Positions 7,785-17,286 of a stretch of DNA of 64,000 nucleotides are shown here, piece after piece. Position 1 is the stretch's first letter; every line of letters begins with the position of its first letter. The notes under the pieces were generated by a model that did no database searches, was not told where the DNA came from, and saw only the letters and a program-made list of their open reading frames with translations. Source of the DNA: Zoogloea sp016790385 (GTDB taxonomy: Bacteria > Pseudomonadota > Gammaproteobacteria > Burkholderiales > Rhodocyclaceae); NCBI RefSeq assembly GCF_041916735.1, contig NZ_JAYRYY010000015.1. One strand, written 5' to 3'. A program made the translations under genes and the position numbers.

Positions 7785-10283
7785 TCAGCCGATCGTCACC
7801 GCCGCCGTGCCGGCCGGAATGCGCGCCGTGACCGTGCGGGCGATCAGGCCCGAAGCCGGCGCAGCGCTGCCGACCAGGCGGTTGAGCGCCCGGAACTGGC
7901 ACACCATCTCGGTCGGCGTAAGGGTGACCACGCCGTAACCCTGGATGTCGGTACTCGCCCAGCCAATCCAGGGATTGGCGGAGATACCGGCCAGCTGCCC
8001 CGCCAGCCCGAGGAGCTGGGTCGAGAAGGCCGGATCGGCCTTGAGCCCGTCGAGCACCGCGGTGGTCGTTGCATCCAGCGCCGACTCGGCAACGCCCCCC
8101 GCCGCCAGGGCGGACCGCAGGCGGATGCGCAGCCCCTCGGCCAGGGCGTCCAGGGTCGGCGGGTTGCCGGCCATGGTGTAGTCGAAGAGGTTGAGCCGCA
8201 GCTCGAGGGTTCCGATGCCGGCCACCGGCACCGCCAGGGGGTAGTAGATGAGGGTGGCCAGATCGGGGCTGACGGCCCCTACCGCGTCAGCATAAAAAGT
8301 AAACAGGGACTCGGAGCTGATGCCCGCGGTCACCAGATCCACCATCACCGGCTGGGGGCTGGCGGCATCGTAGTCGTCCATCACCACCCCGGCATCGAAG
8401 CAGTGCAGGTCGCCGGTGAGGGCCACCACGTTGCGGATGTTGCCGCCCTTCAGGTGAGCCATCAGCGCCTTGCGCTCGGCGTTGAAGCCGTCCCACTGGT
8501 CGCAGTTGAAGAGGAAGCGGTCGAAGTAGGCCTTGAGGGCGTCGGCCCGGCCGGAGGCCTGGACGAAGGATGAATCGACGCCGCGGGCCTGAATGTCCGG
8601 CTTGATGTAGCCAAAGGCGATGGTCTGGGCAGCGGCCGAGACCTGGGCGGCTGCCCCCCCTGCCGCTGCGGCCGCCGCCGCGTTGAAGGCCGCCACGGCG
8701 ATGGCCGCCTGGGCCGCGCTGAGGCCGGCGGCCACCGCCGCGGCCGTGGTATCACCCGCCGAGGCGGCCGCCGCGCCGATGGCGGCGCCCGCTGCCGCGG
8801 CAACGGCCTGGCTCGCCCCCGCGGTGCTGGCGGCGACGATGGCCGCCGCCACCGGCACATTGCCGCCGGTGGACGCCAGCAGCCCCTGGATGCTGCCGCC
8901 CAAGGTGCCCACCGCCTCCAGGGCGAACAGGGTGGCGATGGCATCGGTGCCATTGAGCTGCATGCGCAGCAGGGATACCTCGTTGCACCACAGCTTCCAG
9001 GTGGCGGGCGATTCGCTCAGGGTGCGCTTCCACCACTCCCGCTGGGTGCGGCCCAGGATGGACACCCCGGCCAGCGGATCCTCACTGCCGGCGGCGGCCA
9101 TCTTGATGGCCTCGAAGCCGTCGCGGGTGGACTTGGGCACCACGTAGCGGCTGCCGATCTCGCCCAGGGCAGCCCCGGTGGCGGGGTTGGGGGTGGCCTC
9201 GGGCACCACGTGGTCGGAGCGATACATGCGCTGGTCGGTCACCACGAAATGGGCCAGATTGCCCCACTGGATGTCCCGGTAGAGGCGCACGGTGTCAAAG
9301 CCGCTGGTGGATTCGTCCAGGCTGATGTCGGCCGGCATGAACTCGAACCACGCCCGGTTGGCCGAGCGCCGACGCGCCGACTGACGGGTGTTGGCGCCGG
9401 TGTGGGTGGCGGCGTCGTAGCTGCCGTTGTCGTAGGTGGTGGCGTCGCCCCAGCAGTCGTCGGAAAACTCGTGATCGTCCCAGGTGGCCACGAAAGCAAA
9501 GCGCTCATGCACGGCCTGGAGGCGCGGATCGCTTCGATACTTTTTGTAGAGGTAGCGGTAATCGGCCAGGGTGCTGGCGTACTTGCCGCCGGAGCTGCCG
9601 TTCTTGAACACCCCGTCGGGCAGCACCAGCGCGTCATGGCGGGATTCCACCGCCCCGGTCTGAAAGGCCTCGCCCACGGTTTCGTAGATGTAGTCGCCAA
9701 GGTGGACGATCAGATCCGCGTCCTCGTTCTTCGCGATGTGTTCGAAGGCGCCCCAGTGATTGACGCTCCAGTCCTGGCAGCTCATGAAGATGAGGCGCAT
9801 CTGATCCACGCTGGCGCCCCGGGCCGGCGCGGTGCGGAAACGGCCCACCCGCGAGCGCACGTCGCCGGCAACAAACTGGTAGTAATACAGCTGCCCCGGC
9901 GCGAGGCCGGTGACCTTGTTGCGTACCGTGCTGTCGTATTCGGCCCGCACGGGCACCAGGCTATCCACCAGCAGGGCGCCGGTCAGGGCGGTGGTGCTGC
10001 CGAGGGACGCCCGGTTGTCCGCAGCGGTGACCCGCAGGCGGATGCTGACGTCCCGCAGGCCGGGGGCAGTGCTCACGTCATCCGCCGACAGCGGAACCAC
10101 CCGGGTCCATAGTACGGCCCCGTCCTGCGAGGGGTCACCGGCCCCGACGCTCTGGGGAAACTTCCACCCGCTGCCCATCGCCGGAGACGGCAGGCTGCCC
10201 GAGTCGCCGCAGCCGGCGAGCCCACCCATCGCGACCGAGACGCTCAGAAAGCCGCTGCTGCGCAGAAAACCACGTCGATCCAT
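7785..10283 (-). CDS. PhoD-like Tat-exported phosphatase with Ala-rich insert
   Basis: Predicted periplasmic, membrane-anchored phosphodiesterase/alkaline phosphatase of the PhoD metallophosphatase family, 832 aa. The ATG at 10283 is chosen because it follows a GAGGGGGC ribosome-binding site and opens a twin-arginine signal (MDRRGFLRSSG) ending in a lipobox-like LAGC. The PhoD N-terminal domain is followed by the metal-binding core: FMSCQDW, IVHLGDYIYE, WDDHEFSDD and ALTGDLHCFD, the usual Asp, Asn/Asp and His ligands for Fe3+/Ca2+. Between the core motifs, about residues 460-555, sits an insertion made almost entirely of Ala, Gly, Val and Ser, not found in canonical PhoD. The protein probably hydrolyses phosphoesters for phosphate acquisition. 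It is transcribed alone and converges with the dikinase-like gene. Confidence 0.85.
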   Translation of the reverse strand: MDRRGFLRSSGFLSVSVAMGGLAGCGDSGSLPSPAMGSGWKFPQSVGAGDPSQDGAVLWTRVVPLSADDVSTAPGLRDVSIRLRVTAADNRASLGSTTALTGALLVDSLVPVRAEYDSTVRNKVTGLAPGQLYYYQFVAGDVRSRVGRFRTAPARGASVDQMRLIFMSCQDWSVNHWGAFEHIAKNEDADLIVHLGDYIYETVGEAFQTGAVESRHDALVLPDGVFKNGSSGGKYASTLADYRYLYKKYRSDPRLQAVHERFAFVATWDDHEFSDDCWGDATTYDNGSYDAATHTGANTRQSARRRSANRAWFEFMPADISLDESTSGFDTVRLYRDIQWGNLAHFVVTDQRMYRSDHVVPEATPNPATGAALGEIGSRYVVPKSTRDGFEAIKMAAAGSEDPLAGVSILGRTQREWWKRTLSESPATWKLWCNEVSLLRMQLNGTDAIATLFALEAVGTLGGSIQGLLASTGGNVPVAAAIVAASTAGASQAVAAAAGAAIGAAAASAGDTTAAAVAAGLSAAQAAIAVAAFNAAAAAAAGGAAAQVSAAAQTIAFGYIKPDIQARGVDSSFVQASGRADALKAYFDRFLFNCDQWDGFNAERKALMAHLKGGNIRNVVALTGDLHCFDAGVVMDDYDAASPQPVMVDLVTAGISSESLFTFYADAVGAVSPDLATLIYYPLAVPVAGIGTLELRLNLFDYTMAGNPPTLDALAEGLRIRLRSALAAGGVAESALDATTTAVLDGLKADPAFSTQLLGLAGQLAGISANPWIGWASTDIQGYGVVTLTPTEMVCQFRALNRLVGSAAPASGLIARTVTARIPAGTAAVTIG

Positions 10284-10465
10284 GATGCCCCCTCGAGAAG
10301 ATTCAGCCCGAGAGGTTGGAAGACGCAGGTTACATCCTTGCGGTCGCGCGCCTCCTACGCGGGTGTCAGTCCAGGCCCACATGCGGACGCGGTGGCGACT
10401 GATCGAGACCATCGGCCATGCGCGGGAAGATGACGCTGTGTTCTCAACACCACAAGGAGACAATC

Positions 10466-11440
10466 ATGAACAGCACTCTCATTGAAACCCAGAAGCTTCC
10501 CCAACCCACCGATGGCAAGATCACCACGCCGCAGCCGCCCAGCGCGGAAGACAAGGACGTGGCGACCAAGATCGGGCTGGTGGGCGGCGCCGCCTCGGGC
10601 GTTGCCACGGGCGTGGCGGTGGGCGCGGCAACGGCCGGCCCGGTGGGCGCCGCGGTCGGCGGCGTGATCGGCGCGGTGGCCGGAGCGGTCGGCGGCAAGG
10701 CGCTGGCCGACAACATCGGCCCGGCGTCGGACGATGACAACTACTGGGCCAACGCCCACGTTCGCGAGCCGTATTACCACCCGGGCACGCCCTACGCCTG
10801 GTATCGCCCGGCGTATGAGCATGGCTGGCAAGGCGCCGAGCGCTACCCGGGCAGCTATGACGAGGTGGAACTGCACCTCCGGGAAGACTGGCTGTCCACG
10901 CCCGGCCGCAACATGGCCTGGGAAGAGGCACGCCCGGCGGTCAAGGCCGCATGGGAGCGCGCCGCCACGCGTCGGGCCGCCGCCGTGGCTCAAGCCGTCG
11001 ACCCCGATGAACTCATCAAGACGCTCAACGAGCTGCTCATGATGAGCCGTGACGGTGATGAAGGCTTCCGTCACGCGGCGGAGCATGCCAAGTCACCGGC
11101 GATCTCCGCCATTCTGGTGCGCCGTGCAGCCGATTGCCGAACCGCGGTGGTCGAACTCCAGGTGGAGATCGAGCGCCTGGGAGGCACGCCGGTGGAGCAT
11201 GGGTCCGTGTCCGCGGCCATCCATCGCGGCTGGACCACCCTGAAGACGGTGTTCAGTAGCGAGGATGACAAACTCGTCCTGGACGAATGCATTCGCGCCG
11301 AGTCGGACGCCCTCGACGCCTTCACCGAAGCCATCGAAAAGCCCATGCCGAGTTCCCTGCGCCTCCTGGTCATGCGGGAGCTTGAAGGTGTGCGCCGCAA
11401 TCATGCGGAAATGCAGCGACTCCGCGACGCGCTGGTCTGA
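10466..11440 (+). CDS. DUF2383/PA2169-family four-helix protein
   Basis: A 324-aa protein. The ATG at 10466 is favoured because AAGGAG lies 7 bp before it; an upstream in-frame ATG at 10418 lacks a site. Residues ~30-85 form a Gly/Ala-rich glycine-zipper-like stretch (VGGAASGVATGVAVGAATAG), capable of membrane association. A Tyr/Trp-rich linker (YYHPGTPYAWYRPAYEHGW) follows. The C-terminal ~145 residues (DELIKTLNELLMMSRDGDEG onward) match the DUF2383 ferritin-like four-helix bundle of PA2169-type proteins, often stress-induced and of unknown activity. Transcribed divergently from the phoD-like gene and followed by a long terminator hairpin. Confidence 0.7.
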   Translation: MNSTLIETQKLPQPTDGKITTPQPPSAEDKDVATKIGLVGGAASGVATGVAVGAATAGPVGAAVGGVIGAVAGAVGGKALADNIGPASDDDNYWANAHVREPYYHPGTPYAWYRPAYEHGWQGAERYPGSYDEVELHLREDWLSTPGRNMAWEEARPAVKAAWERAATRRAAAVAQAVDPDELIKTLNELLMMSRDGDEGFRHAAEHAKSPAISAILVRRAADCRTAVVELQVEIERLGGTPVEHGSVSAAIHRGWTTLKTVFSSEDDKLVLDECIRAESDALDAFTEAIEKPMPSSLRLLVMRELEGVRRNHAEMQRLRDALV

Positions 11441-11472
11441 GCAACGCGGGCCGCGCCCGCAAACGGTGGCCC

Positions 11473-11517
11473 GCACCCGCTGCGGCCCCGCTCATCGAGC
11501 GGGGCCGCAGCGGGTGC
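11473..11517. terminator. Strong bidirectional hairpin between DUF2383 gene and recD
   Basis: Perfect 20-bp inverted repeat (GCACCCGCTGCGGCCCCGCT and its complement) around the loop CATCG, lying between two converging genes. No long T-tract, but the stem is very stable. Confidence 0.7.
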
Positions 11518-11536
11518 TTGCAGACCGGAAAACCCC

Positions 11537-13579
11537 TCACGCCAGCCCGTCGAGCAAGCCCGACAGCCGGAGCACCCGCCGCGCCACGGCCCTTTCCAGC
11601 ACGCCCGAGGCGGCGGCATCCACCAGGGTGAAGCCGTTGCGGGCACGGGTAATGCCGGTGTAGACCAGTTCGCGGGTGAGGATGGGGCTGAGGCTGTCGG
11701 GCAATGCCAGGGCGGCGTGGTCAAATTCCGAGCCCTGCGATTTATGGACCGTCAGCGCATACACGGTCTCCACCCCCTGAAGGCGGCTGGGCAGCACCCA
11801 CTTGATGCCCCCGCTGCCATCCCCGCCAGGAAAGGCCACCCGCAGCACACTCCCCCCCTCCGCACGGGGCAGGGCCAGGGTGATGCCCATATCCCCGTTC
11901 ATCAGGCCCAGACCATAGTCATTGCGGGTGACCAGCACCGGCCGGCCTTCGTACCAGCCCTCGTCGGCCGTGATGAGCCCGGCCTCCCGCAGCCAGCCGG
12001 CGATGCGCGGGTTGAGCCCTTCCACCCCCCACGGCCCCCGCCGCAGGGCGCACAGCAGCTGGAAGCGGCCATGGGCAGCCAGCACGCCGGCGGCCCAGGC
12101 GTCGATGTGGGCCGGAGAGGCGCCCTCCGGCGGGCGGCTGCGGCTCAGGGTATCGAGATAATGGCGATAGCCGGCGCGGCCGGCGGCCGGTGTGCCCTCC
12201 ACCACCAGGCGGCGAAACTCGGCCTCGCCGGTCGCCGTCCGGGCGTCCACCTCGACCCGGGCCAGATCGCCATGCACCCCGTCGAGCACGGCCCGCACCG
12301 CGCCCACGCCCCCCCCGTTCACCGCCGCGGCCAGCTGGCCGATGCCGCTGGCGCTGCTGAAACGATGGCTGTGGCGCAGCATGGCCACCGCCTGATCGAG
12401 GGGCGTGCCGGCGGCATCCACAAGCCCGGCGGGCACCGGCTCGCCGGTCACGGCCTCCAGCCAGGATGCGGTGGCGGGCGTGTAATGCCCGTCGGCGGCA
12501 CGCCGGCATAGTTCGCCCAGCACCGCGCCCGCCTCCACCGAGGCGAGCTGGTCCTTGTCACCAAGAAGCACCAGACGCGCATCGGGCGGCAGGGCCGCCA
12601 GCACCGCGGCCATCATTTCCAGGTCCACCATCGAAGCCTCATCCACCACCAGCACCTCCACCCCCAGCGGATTGCCGGCGTGGTGGCGGAAGTGGCGGGT
12701 GTCCGGGCGGCTGCCCAGCAGGCGGTGCAGGGTTGTCACCTCCACCGGTATGGCGGCACGCACCCGCTCCCCATCGGCCAGCCGGGCCAGATCAAGGCGG
12801 GCCACCGCCCCGGCGATGGATTCGTTGAGCCGCGCCGCGGCCTTGCCGGTGGGCGCCGCCAGGCGGATGCGCAGGGGCCGTGCCGGGCTGTCGGCCAGGG
12901 CAAGGGCCTGGAGCACCGCCAGCAGGCGCACCACGGTGGTGGTCTTGCCGGTGCCGGGGCCGCCGGTGACGATGGCGAAGTTGCTGCGTGCCGCCAGGGC
13001 GCAGGCCAGCTTCTGCCAGTCGGTGCCGGCCTTGCCTGCGGCCGGCGGGAACAGGGCATCGAGGGCCGCCGACAAGGCGGGGGCGGGCAGGCTCGCCTGG
13101 CGTTCGGCGAGGCCCGCCAGGCGGGCTTCAATGGCCCCGCGCACGGCCCCTTCGTAGTGCCAGTAACGGCGCAGGTAGACCCGCCGGCCAACACAGACCA
13201 GGGGCGTGCTGCCCGGCCCGCCGCCCACCAGCCGGGAGTGGGCCAGGGCGGCCTGCCAGTCGCTCAGGCTGACCTCCGCCAACACCTCGGAAGGCAGCGG
13301 CGGCGGCATCTCGCCGTCCTCGTCCAGCCGCCCCTCCGGCGGCAGCGACAGGGCAAAGCCCGGATCATCCAGCACGTCGGCGAGATCCAGGCACGCATGC
13401 CCGCGGCCGAGCTGATGGCTGGCCAGGGCGGCGGCGAGGATCAGGAGGGGCGGCGCACCGCCCGCCTCGCGGAACAGGAAGCGGGCGAAGGCGGCATCCA
13501 GGGCACGCAGCCAGCCCTGGCGTGCCCAGTGGTCCACCAGGGCCAGGGTGGCGTGGCTATCGACGAGGGCGGGGTTCAT
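11537..13579 (-). CDS. recD: RecBCD subunit RecD, 5'-3' helicase
   Basis: Alpha subunit of exonuclease V (680 aa), a superfamily 1B helicase that unwinds the 5'-ended strand during double-strand-break repair. Visible motifs are Walker A GGPGTGKTTT, motif Ia APTGKAA, Walker B VVDEASMVD, motif III LLGDKDQLASVE, motif V VHKSQGSEFD and motif VI YTGITRAR. The non-catalytic N-terminal domain, which contacts RecC, precedes the Walker A site. The ATG overlaps the recB stop codon, so the gene is translationally coupled as the last gene of recC-recB-recD. Length is close to the usual ~600-700 aa. Confidence 0.95.
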   Translation of the reverse strand: MNPALVDSHATLALVDHWARQGWLRALDAAFARFLFREAGGAPPLLILAAALASHQLGRGHACLDLADVLDDPGFALSLPPEGRLDEDGEMPPPLPSEVLAEVSLSDWQAALAHSRLVGGGPGSTPLVCVGRRVYLRRYWHYEGAVRGAIEARLAGLAERQASLPAPALSAALDALFPPAAGKAGTDWQKLACALAARSNFAIVTGGPGTGKTTTVVRLLAVLQALALADSPARPLRIRLAAPTGKAAARLNESIAGAVARLDLARLADGERVRAAIPVEVTTLHRLLGSRPDTRHFRHHAGNPLGVEVLVVDEASMVDLEMMAAVLAALPPDARLVLLGDKDQLASVEAGAVLGELCRRAADGHYTPATASWLEAVTGEPVPAGLVDAAGTPLDQAVAMLRHSHRFSSASGIGQLAAAVNGGGVGAVRAVLDGVHGDLARVEVDARTATGEAEFRRLVVEGTPAAGRAGYRHYLDTLSRSRPPEGASPAHIDAWAAGVLAAHGRFQLLCALRRGPWGVEGLNPRIAGWLREAGLITADEGWYEGRPVLVTRNDYGLGLMNGDMGITLALPRAEGGSVLRVAFPGGDGSGGIKWVLPSRLQGVETVYALTVHKSQGSEFDHAALALPDSLSPILTRELVYTGITRARNGFTLVDAAASGVLERAVARRVLRLSGLLDGLA

Positions 13580-16500
13580 GCGGCCTCCCGGGTGGCCGAG
13601 CGGGCAAACAGGTGGTCGAGGGCTTCGATCAGCACCCGCGGCGGGCGCTCGGCATGCACCCCGCCGGCGGCCCCATGGCTGCCGCGCAGGAAGAGATAAA
13701 GCGCCCCGCCCATGTGGCGGTCGTAGTCATAGTCGGGCAGGCGCAGCTTGAGCAGCCGGTGCAGGGCCAGCAGGTAGAGCACGTATTGCAGCTCGTAGCG
13801 GTGGGCCAGAATCTCCCGGGTCATGGCCTCGGCGCTGTAGGCCGCGTCGTCGGGGCCGAGCCAGTTGGACTTGTAATCCACCACGTAATAGCGCCCTTCG
13901 TGCTCGGCCACCAGGTCGATGAAGCCCTTGAGCATGCCGTTGAGCTGGCCCGGCTGAAGGGCCGGGCGCGCCACGCCACCCAGGGTGTGGCTACACACCA
14001 GCGCATCGAGCCGGGCGAGCCCCACCTCGTGCACGGCGATCCAGAACTCCATCTCGGCCACCTGGCCGTCCAGCCCGGCGAGGGTCAGCACTTCGCCGCC
14101 CGCGGCGGGCAGCGGACGCCGCAGGAAGTCAGTGAGCCAGCCACACAGGGGGTCGATCCAGGCCTCCCATCCGCGCACGGCGCAGCGCCGGGCGATGGCG
14201 TCCCGGAGCAGGGCCGGCGCCGCCACGACCCGCTCGAACCCCTGGCCGGCGGCCCATTCGAGAAGATCGTGTAGGAAGGTGCCCACCGCCGCCCCCCGGG
14301 GAAAGCCGTGCAGCGGCCCGCGGGATTCGGCGGCCGCGGTGTCCGCCACGGGTTGCGCGGCGCCGGCCTGTGTGGCCGGCACGTCCGCCGCCGCCTCGCG
14401 GAACACGTCCTCATCCGGCGTGTCGGCGGTCGCGTGCCCTGCATCGGCCTGGAGCGCCGAGTAGCTGGCAATCCACCAGTGTTCGCGCACTGTTCGCCCC
14501 GGTTGGCGGGCCGCCCCTTCGCGGGTCGGCCCCGGGGCGATCCGGCAGCGCTCAGCCGAAACGGGCGGGTCGGCCACCACCACGACGGCATCACAGCCGG
14601 CCGCCAGATCATCCAGCGCGCGGGCCAGGCTGTCATTGCCGAAGGCCTCGCCGCCCCCGAGCAGATAGCCCAGGGCGCTCCTTTCAAAGCCCTCCAGCCG
14701 GGCCACGCCCACCCAGGTGGCGTAGCGGGCACGGGTCAGGGCCACGTAGAGCTTGCGCAGGTCTTCGCCAAGGCGCTCCCGATCCACCCTGGCAAGCACC
14801 GCACCATCGTCGCGCAGGGAAACCTGGAGCCGGCCTCCGTCATACCATTTGAGGGGCAGATCGGTGGGCTTCGCGGCGCGGAAGGCGCTTGCGAAGGGCA
14901 GGAAGACCAGGGGGTATTCCAGACCCTTGGATTTGTGCACCGTGACCACCTGCACCAGATCGGCGTCACTCTCGAGGCGCATCTGGCGGGCCTCGCCATG
15001 GCCGCCGTCGCTGCGCTGCTCGGCCAGGTGGCGGATCAGGGCGTGCTCGCCGTCGAGCAGGGCGGCCGCCTGCTGGAGCAGTTCGGCCAGGTGCAGCACA
15101 TCGGTGAGGCTGCGCTCCCCCGCCCCACCCGCCGCGAGCAGGCGCGCCGGCACCCGGAAGTCGTTGAGCAGGCGCCGCAGCATGGGCAGCACGCCCTGCC
15201 GTCGCCAGCATTCCCGATAGGCGCGAAACTGGAGCACCCGCGCCTCCCAGGCGGCTTCGTCGTGATTGAGGCAGTCCAGTTCCGCCCAGCCCAGGCCGAG
15301 GGTGGGCGTAGCCAGGGCTGCACGCAGGGCGTGCCCGTCATCGGGCTCGGCGCAGGCGGCCAGCCAGCGTTGCAGGTCCAGCGCCTCGGGGCGCTGGAAA
15401 ACCGACTCTTTCTCCGACAGGTACACGCTGCGCACGGCACGACGCGCCAGGGCCTCGCGGATGGCCGTGGCCTCGCTGCCGCTATTGACCAATACGGCCA
15501 TGTCGGCGGGGCGGAGGGGGCGCTCCGCCCCGCCGACCCCGAAACCCGCTGCGCCCTCCTGGCCCAGGTTGAGCAGGCGCACCATCTCACTGGCGCAGAC
15601 TTCGGCCATGGCCTCGATGAACGCACCCTTGGGCCACCCCTTGTCGCCCTCCGGGGCGGGCAGCGCCCACAGGCTCAGGGCGGGCGTGTCGGCACCCGCC
15701 ACCCACAGGCCGTCCGCACGGCCGGCCGCCTCGGCCGGCAGGAAGGGCACGGGATTGGTGTCACCCTGCCGGAACAGGAACGCGCCCTGCCCTTTCGCGC
15801 CTGCCTCGGCCCGCCCCTCGGCCGCCTCGAAGCAGCGGTTGGTGGCCGCCACCATGGCCCGCGTGGAGCGGAAGTTGCGCCGCAGGGTGTACAGGCGCCC
15901 GGCACAGGCGGCACGGGCCGCCAGGTAGGTGTGAATGTCGGCTCCCCGGAAGGCATAGATGGCCTGCTTCGGGTCGCCGATGAGGATCAGGGCGCAGCCC
16001 GGATCATTGGCCGCCACCCGATACACCGCGTCGAAGATGCGGTACTGCACCGCATCGGTGTCCTGGAACTCGTCGATCAGGGCGACGGGAAACTGGCGGC
16101 GGATGCACTCGGCCAGGCGCGGGCCGTTGGGGCCGTGCAGGGCGGCATCAAGGCGGGTGAGCAGGTCGTCGAAGCCCATCTGGGCACGCCTCGCCTTCTC
16201 TTGGGCAAAGCGTGCGGCCACCCAGCGGACGCCGTGATGGAGCACCCCGTCGCGCCCGGTGGGCAGGCCTGCCAGCGCGTCGGGCAGATCGGCGAGGGCG
16301 GCGAAGGCCGGATGCGCGGGTGGCGGGCCGGCCACCCAGATCTCGGCCAGGCCGGCGGGGGTGAGGCGGGTCCACGCGGTTTCGGTGAGCGTTGGCGCAA
16401 CCGCCGGCGCATCGTCGGCCCAGGCCTGAAGGGCATCCAGCCAGCGGGCGCAGTTGGCTGCGTTGAGCTTGCGGGCGTCGAAGGCCTTGAGCTTGCGGGC

Positions 16501-17286
16501 CTCGTCGAAAAGGGTGCGCAGCTCGCCCACCCAGTCCTGCCAGGGGGCTTTGAGCACAGCCAGCTGACGCTGCCCCGCCTCGGCGGCCAGCGCCAGGGTC
16601 CGGGCCGGCGCATCGGCCGCGGGCAGGCTGGCGTCGTGCGCGCACAGCGGCGCGATGGCTTTCTCCAGCGCCGCCGGAGACGGCCACCAGCCCTTCACCC
16701 GGCGGGCGTCGTCGGTGCCGAGGGGATACATGAAGCTGCGCCAGTAGTCGCGCACCACCTCGGCGAAGAGCTCGTCCTGGTCGGTCTCGAGCTGCTGGGT
16801 GAACAGGCTGTCGCTGTCGAAGGCATGCTCCTGGAGCATGCGCTTGCACCAGCCATGGATGGTGGACACCGCGGCCTCGTCCATCCATTCGGCCGCGAGC
16901 TGGAGCTTGCGCGCACAGGCGGGCCAGGCCTCCGGCGGGTAGCTGGCGCGCAGCTCGTGGAGGGGGTCCGCGCCGGCCGGCGGCGCCCCGACCGTGGCCG
17001 GGTCCGCGCGAAAGGCGTCGGCGGCTTCGCCCAGCCGCGTGCGGATGCGGTCGCGCAGCTCCTGGGTGGCGGCGTCGGTGAAGGTGACCACCAGAATCTC
17101 CGGCGGCATCAGTGCCCGCGGCGGGGCGCTCTCACCGCTGCCGTGGCCGAGCACCAGACGCACGTAAAGCAGGGCGATGGTGAAGGTCTTGCCGGTGCCG
17201 GCGCTGGCCTCGATGAGACGGCTGCCATGCAGGGGGAAGTCCAGCGGGGCCAGGGATGCCGGGGCTGTGGTGGTGTGGGTGCTCAT
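13576..17286 (-). CDS. recB: RecBCD subunit RecB, 3'-5' helicase and nuclease
   Basis: Beta subunit of exonuclease V (1236 aa). It combines a UvrD-like SF1A helicase and the single nuclease site of the complex. Helicase motifs: SRLIEASAGTGKTFTIALL (Walker A), VVTFTDAATQELR, ALIDEFQDTD (Walker B), LILIGDPKQAIYAFRGADI, LRRNFRS, VVTVHKSKGLEYP and LYVALTRARYA. The C-terminal nuclease domain contains the RecB motif VVDYKSNWLG, with the metal-binding Asp and catalytic Lys. The start overlaps the recC stop codon. Regulation of degradation by Chi sites is expected from the family. Confidence 0.96.
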   Translation of the reverse strand: MSTHTTTAPASLAPLDFPLHGSRLIEASAGTGKTFTIALLYVRLVLGHGSGESAPPRALMPPEILVVTFTDAATQELRDRIRTRLGEAADAFRADPATVGAPPAGADPLHELRASYPPEAWPACARKLQLAAEWMDEAAVSTIHGWCKRMLQEHAFDSDSLFTQQLETDQDELFAEVVRDYWRSFMYPLGTDDARRVKGWWPSPAALEKAIAPLCAHDASLPAADAPARTLALAAEAGQRQLAVLKAPWQDWVGELRTLFDEARKLKAFDARKLNAANCARWLDALQAWADDAPAVAPTLTETAWTRLTPAGLAEIWVAGPPPAHPAFAALADLPDALAGLPTGRDGVLHHGVRWVAARFAQEKARRAQMGFDDLLTRLDAALHGPNGPRLAECIRRQFPVALIDEFQDTDAVQYRIFDAVYRVAANDPGCALILIGDPKQAIYAFRGADIHTYLAARAACAGRLYTLRRNFRSTRAMVAATNRCFEAAEGRAEAGAKGQGAFLFRQGDTNPVPFLPAEAAGRADGLWVAGADTPALSLWALPAPEGDKGWPKGAFIEAMAEVCASEMVRLLNLGQEGAAGFGVGGAERPLRPADMAVLVNSGSEATAIREALARRAVRSVYLSEKESVFQRPEALDLQRWLAACAEPDDGHALRAALATPTLGLGWAELDCLNHDEAAWEARVLQFRAYRECWRRQGVLPMLRRLLNDFRVPARLLAAGGAGERSLTDVLHLAELLQQAAALLDGEHALIRHLAEQRSDGGHGEARQMRLESDADLVQVVTVHKSKGLEYPLVFLPFASAFRAAKPTDLPLKWYDGGRLQVSLRDDGAVLARVDRERLGEDLRKLYVALTRARYATWVGVARLEGFERSALGYLLGGGEAFGNDSLARALDDLAAGCDAVVVVADPPVSAERCRIAPGPTREGAARQPGRTVREHWWIASYSALQADAGHATADTPDEDVFREAAADVPATQAGAAQPVADTAAAESRGPLHGFPRGAAVGTFLHDLLEWAAGQGFERVVAAPALLRDAIARRCAVRGWEAWIDPLCGWLTDFLRRPLPAAGGEVLTLAGLDGQVAEMEFWIAVHEVGLARLDALVCSHTLGGVARPALQPGQLNGMLKGFIDLVAEHEGRYYVVDYKSNWLGPDDAAYSAEAMTREILAHRYELQYVLYLLALHRLLKLRLPDYDYDRHMGGALYLFLRGSHGAAGGVHAERPPRVLIEALDHLFARSATREAA

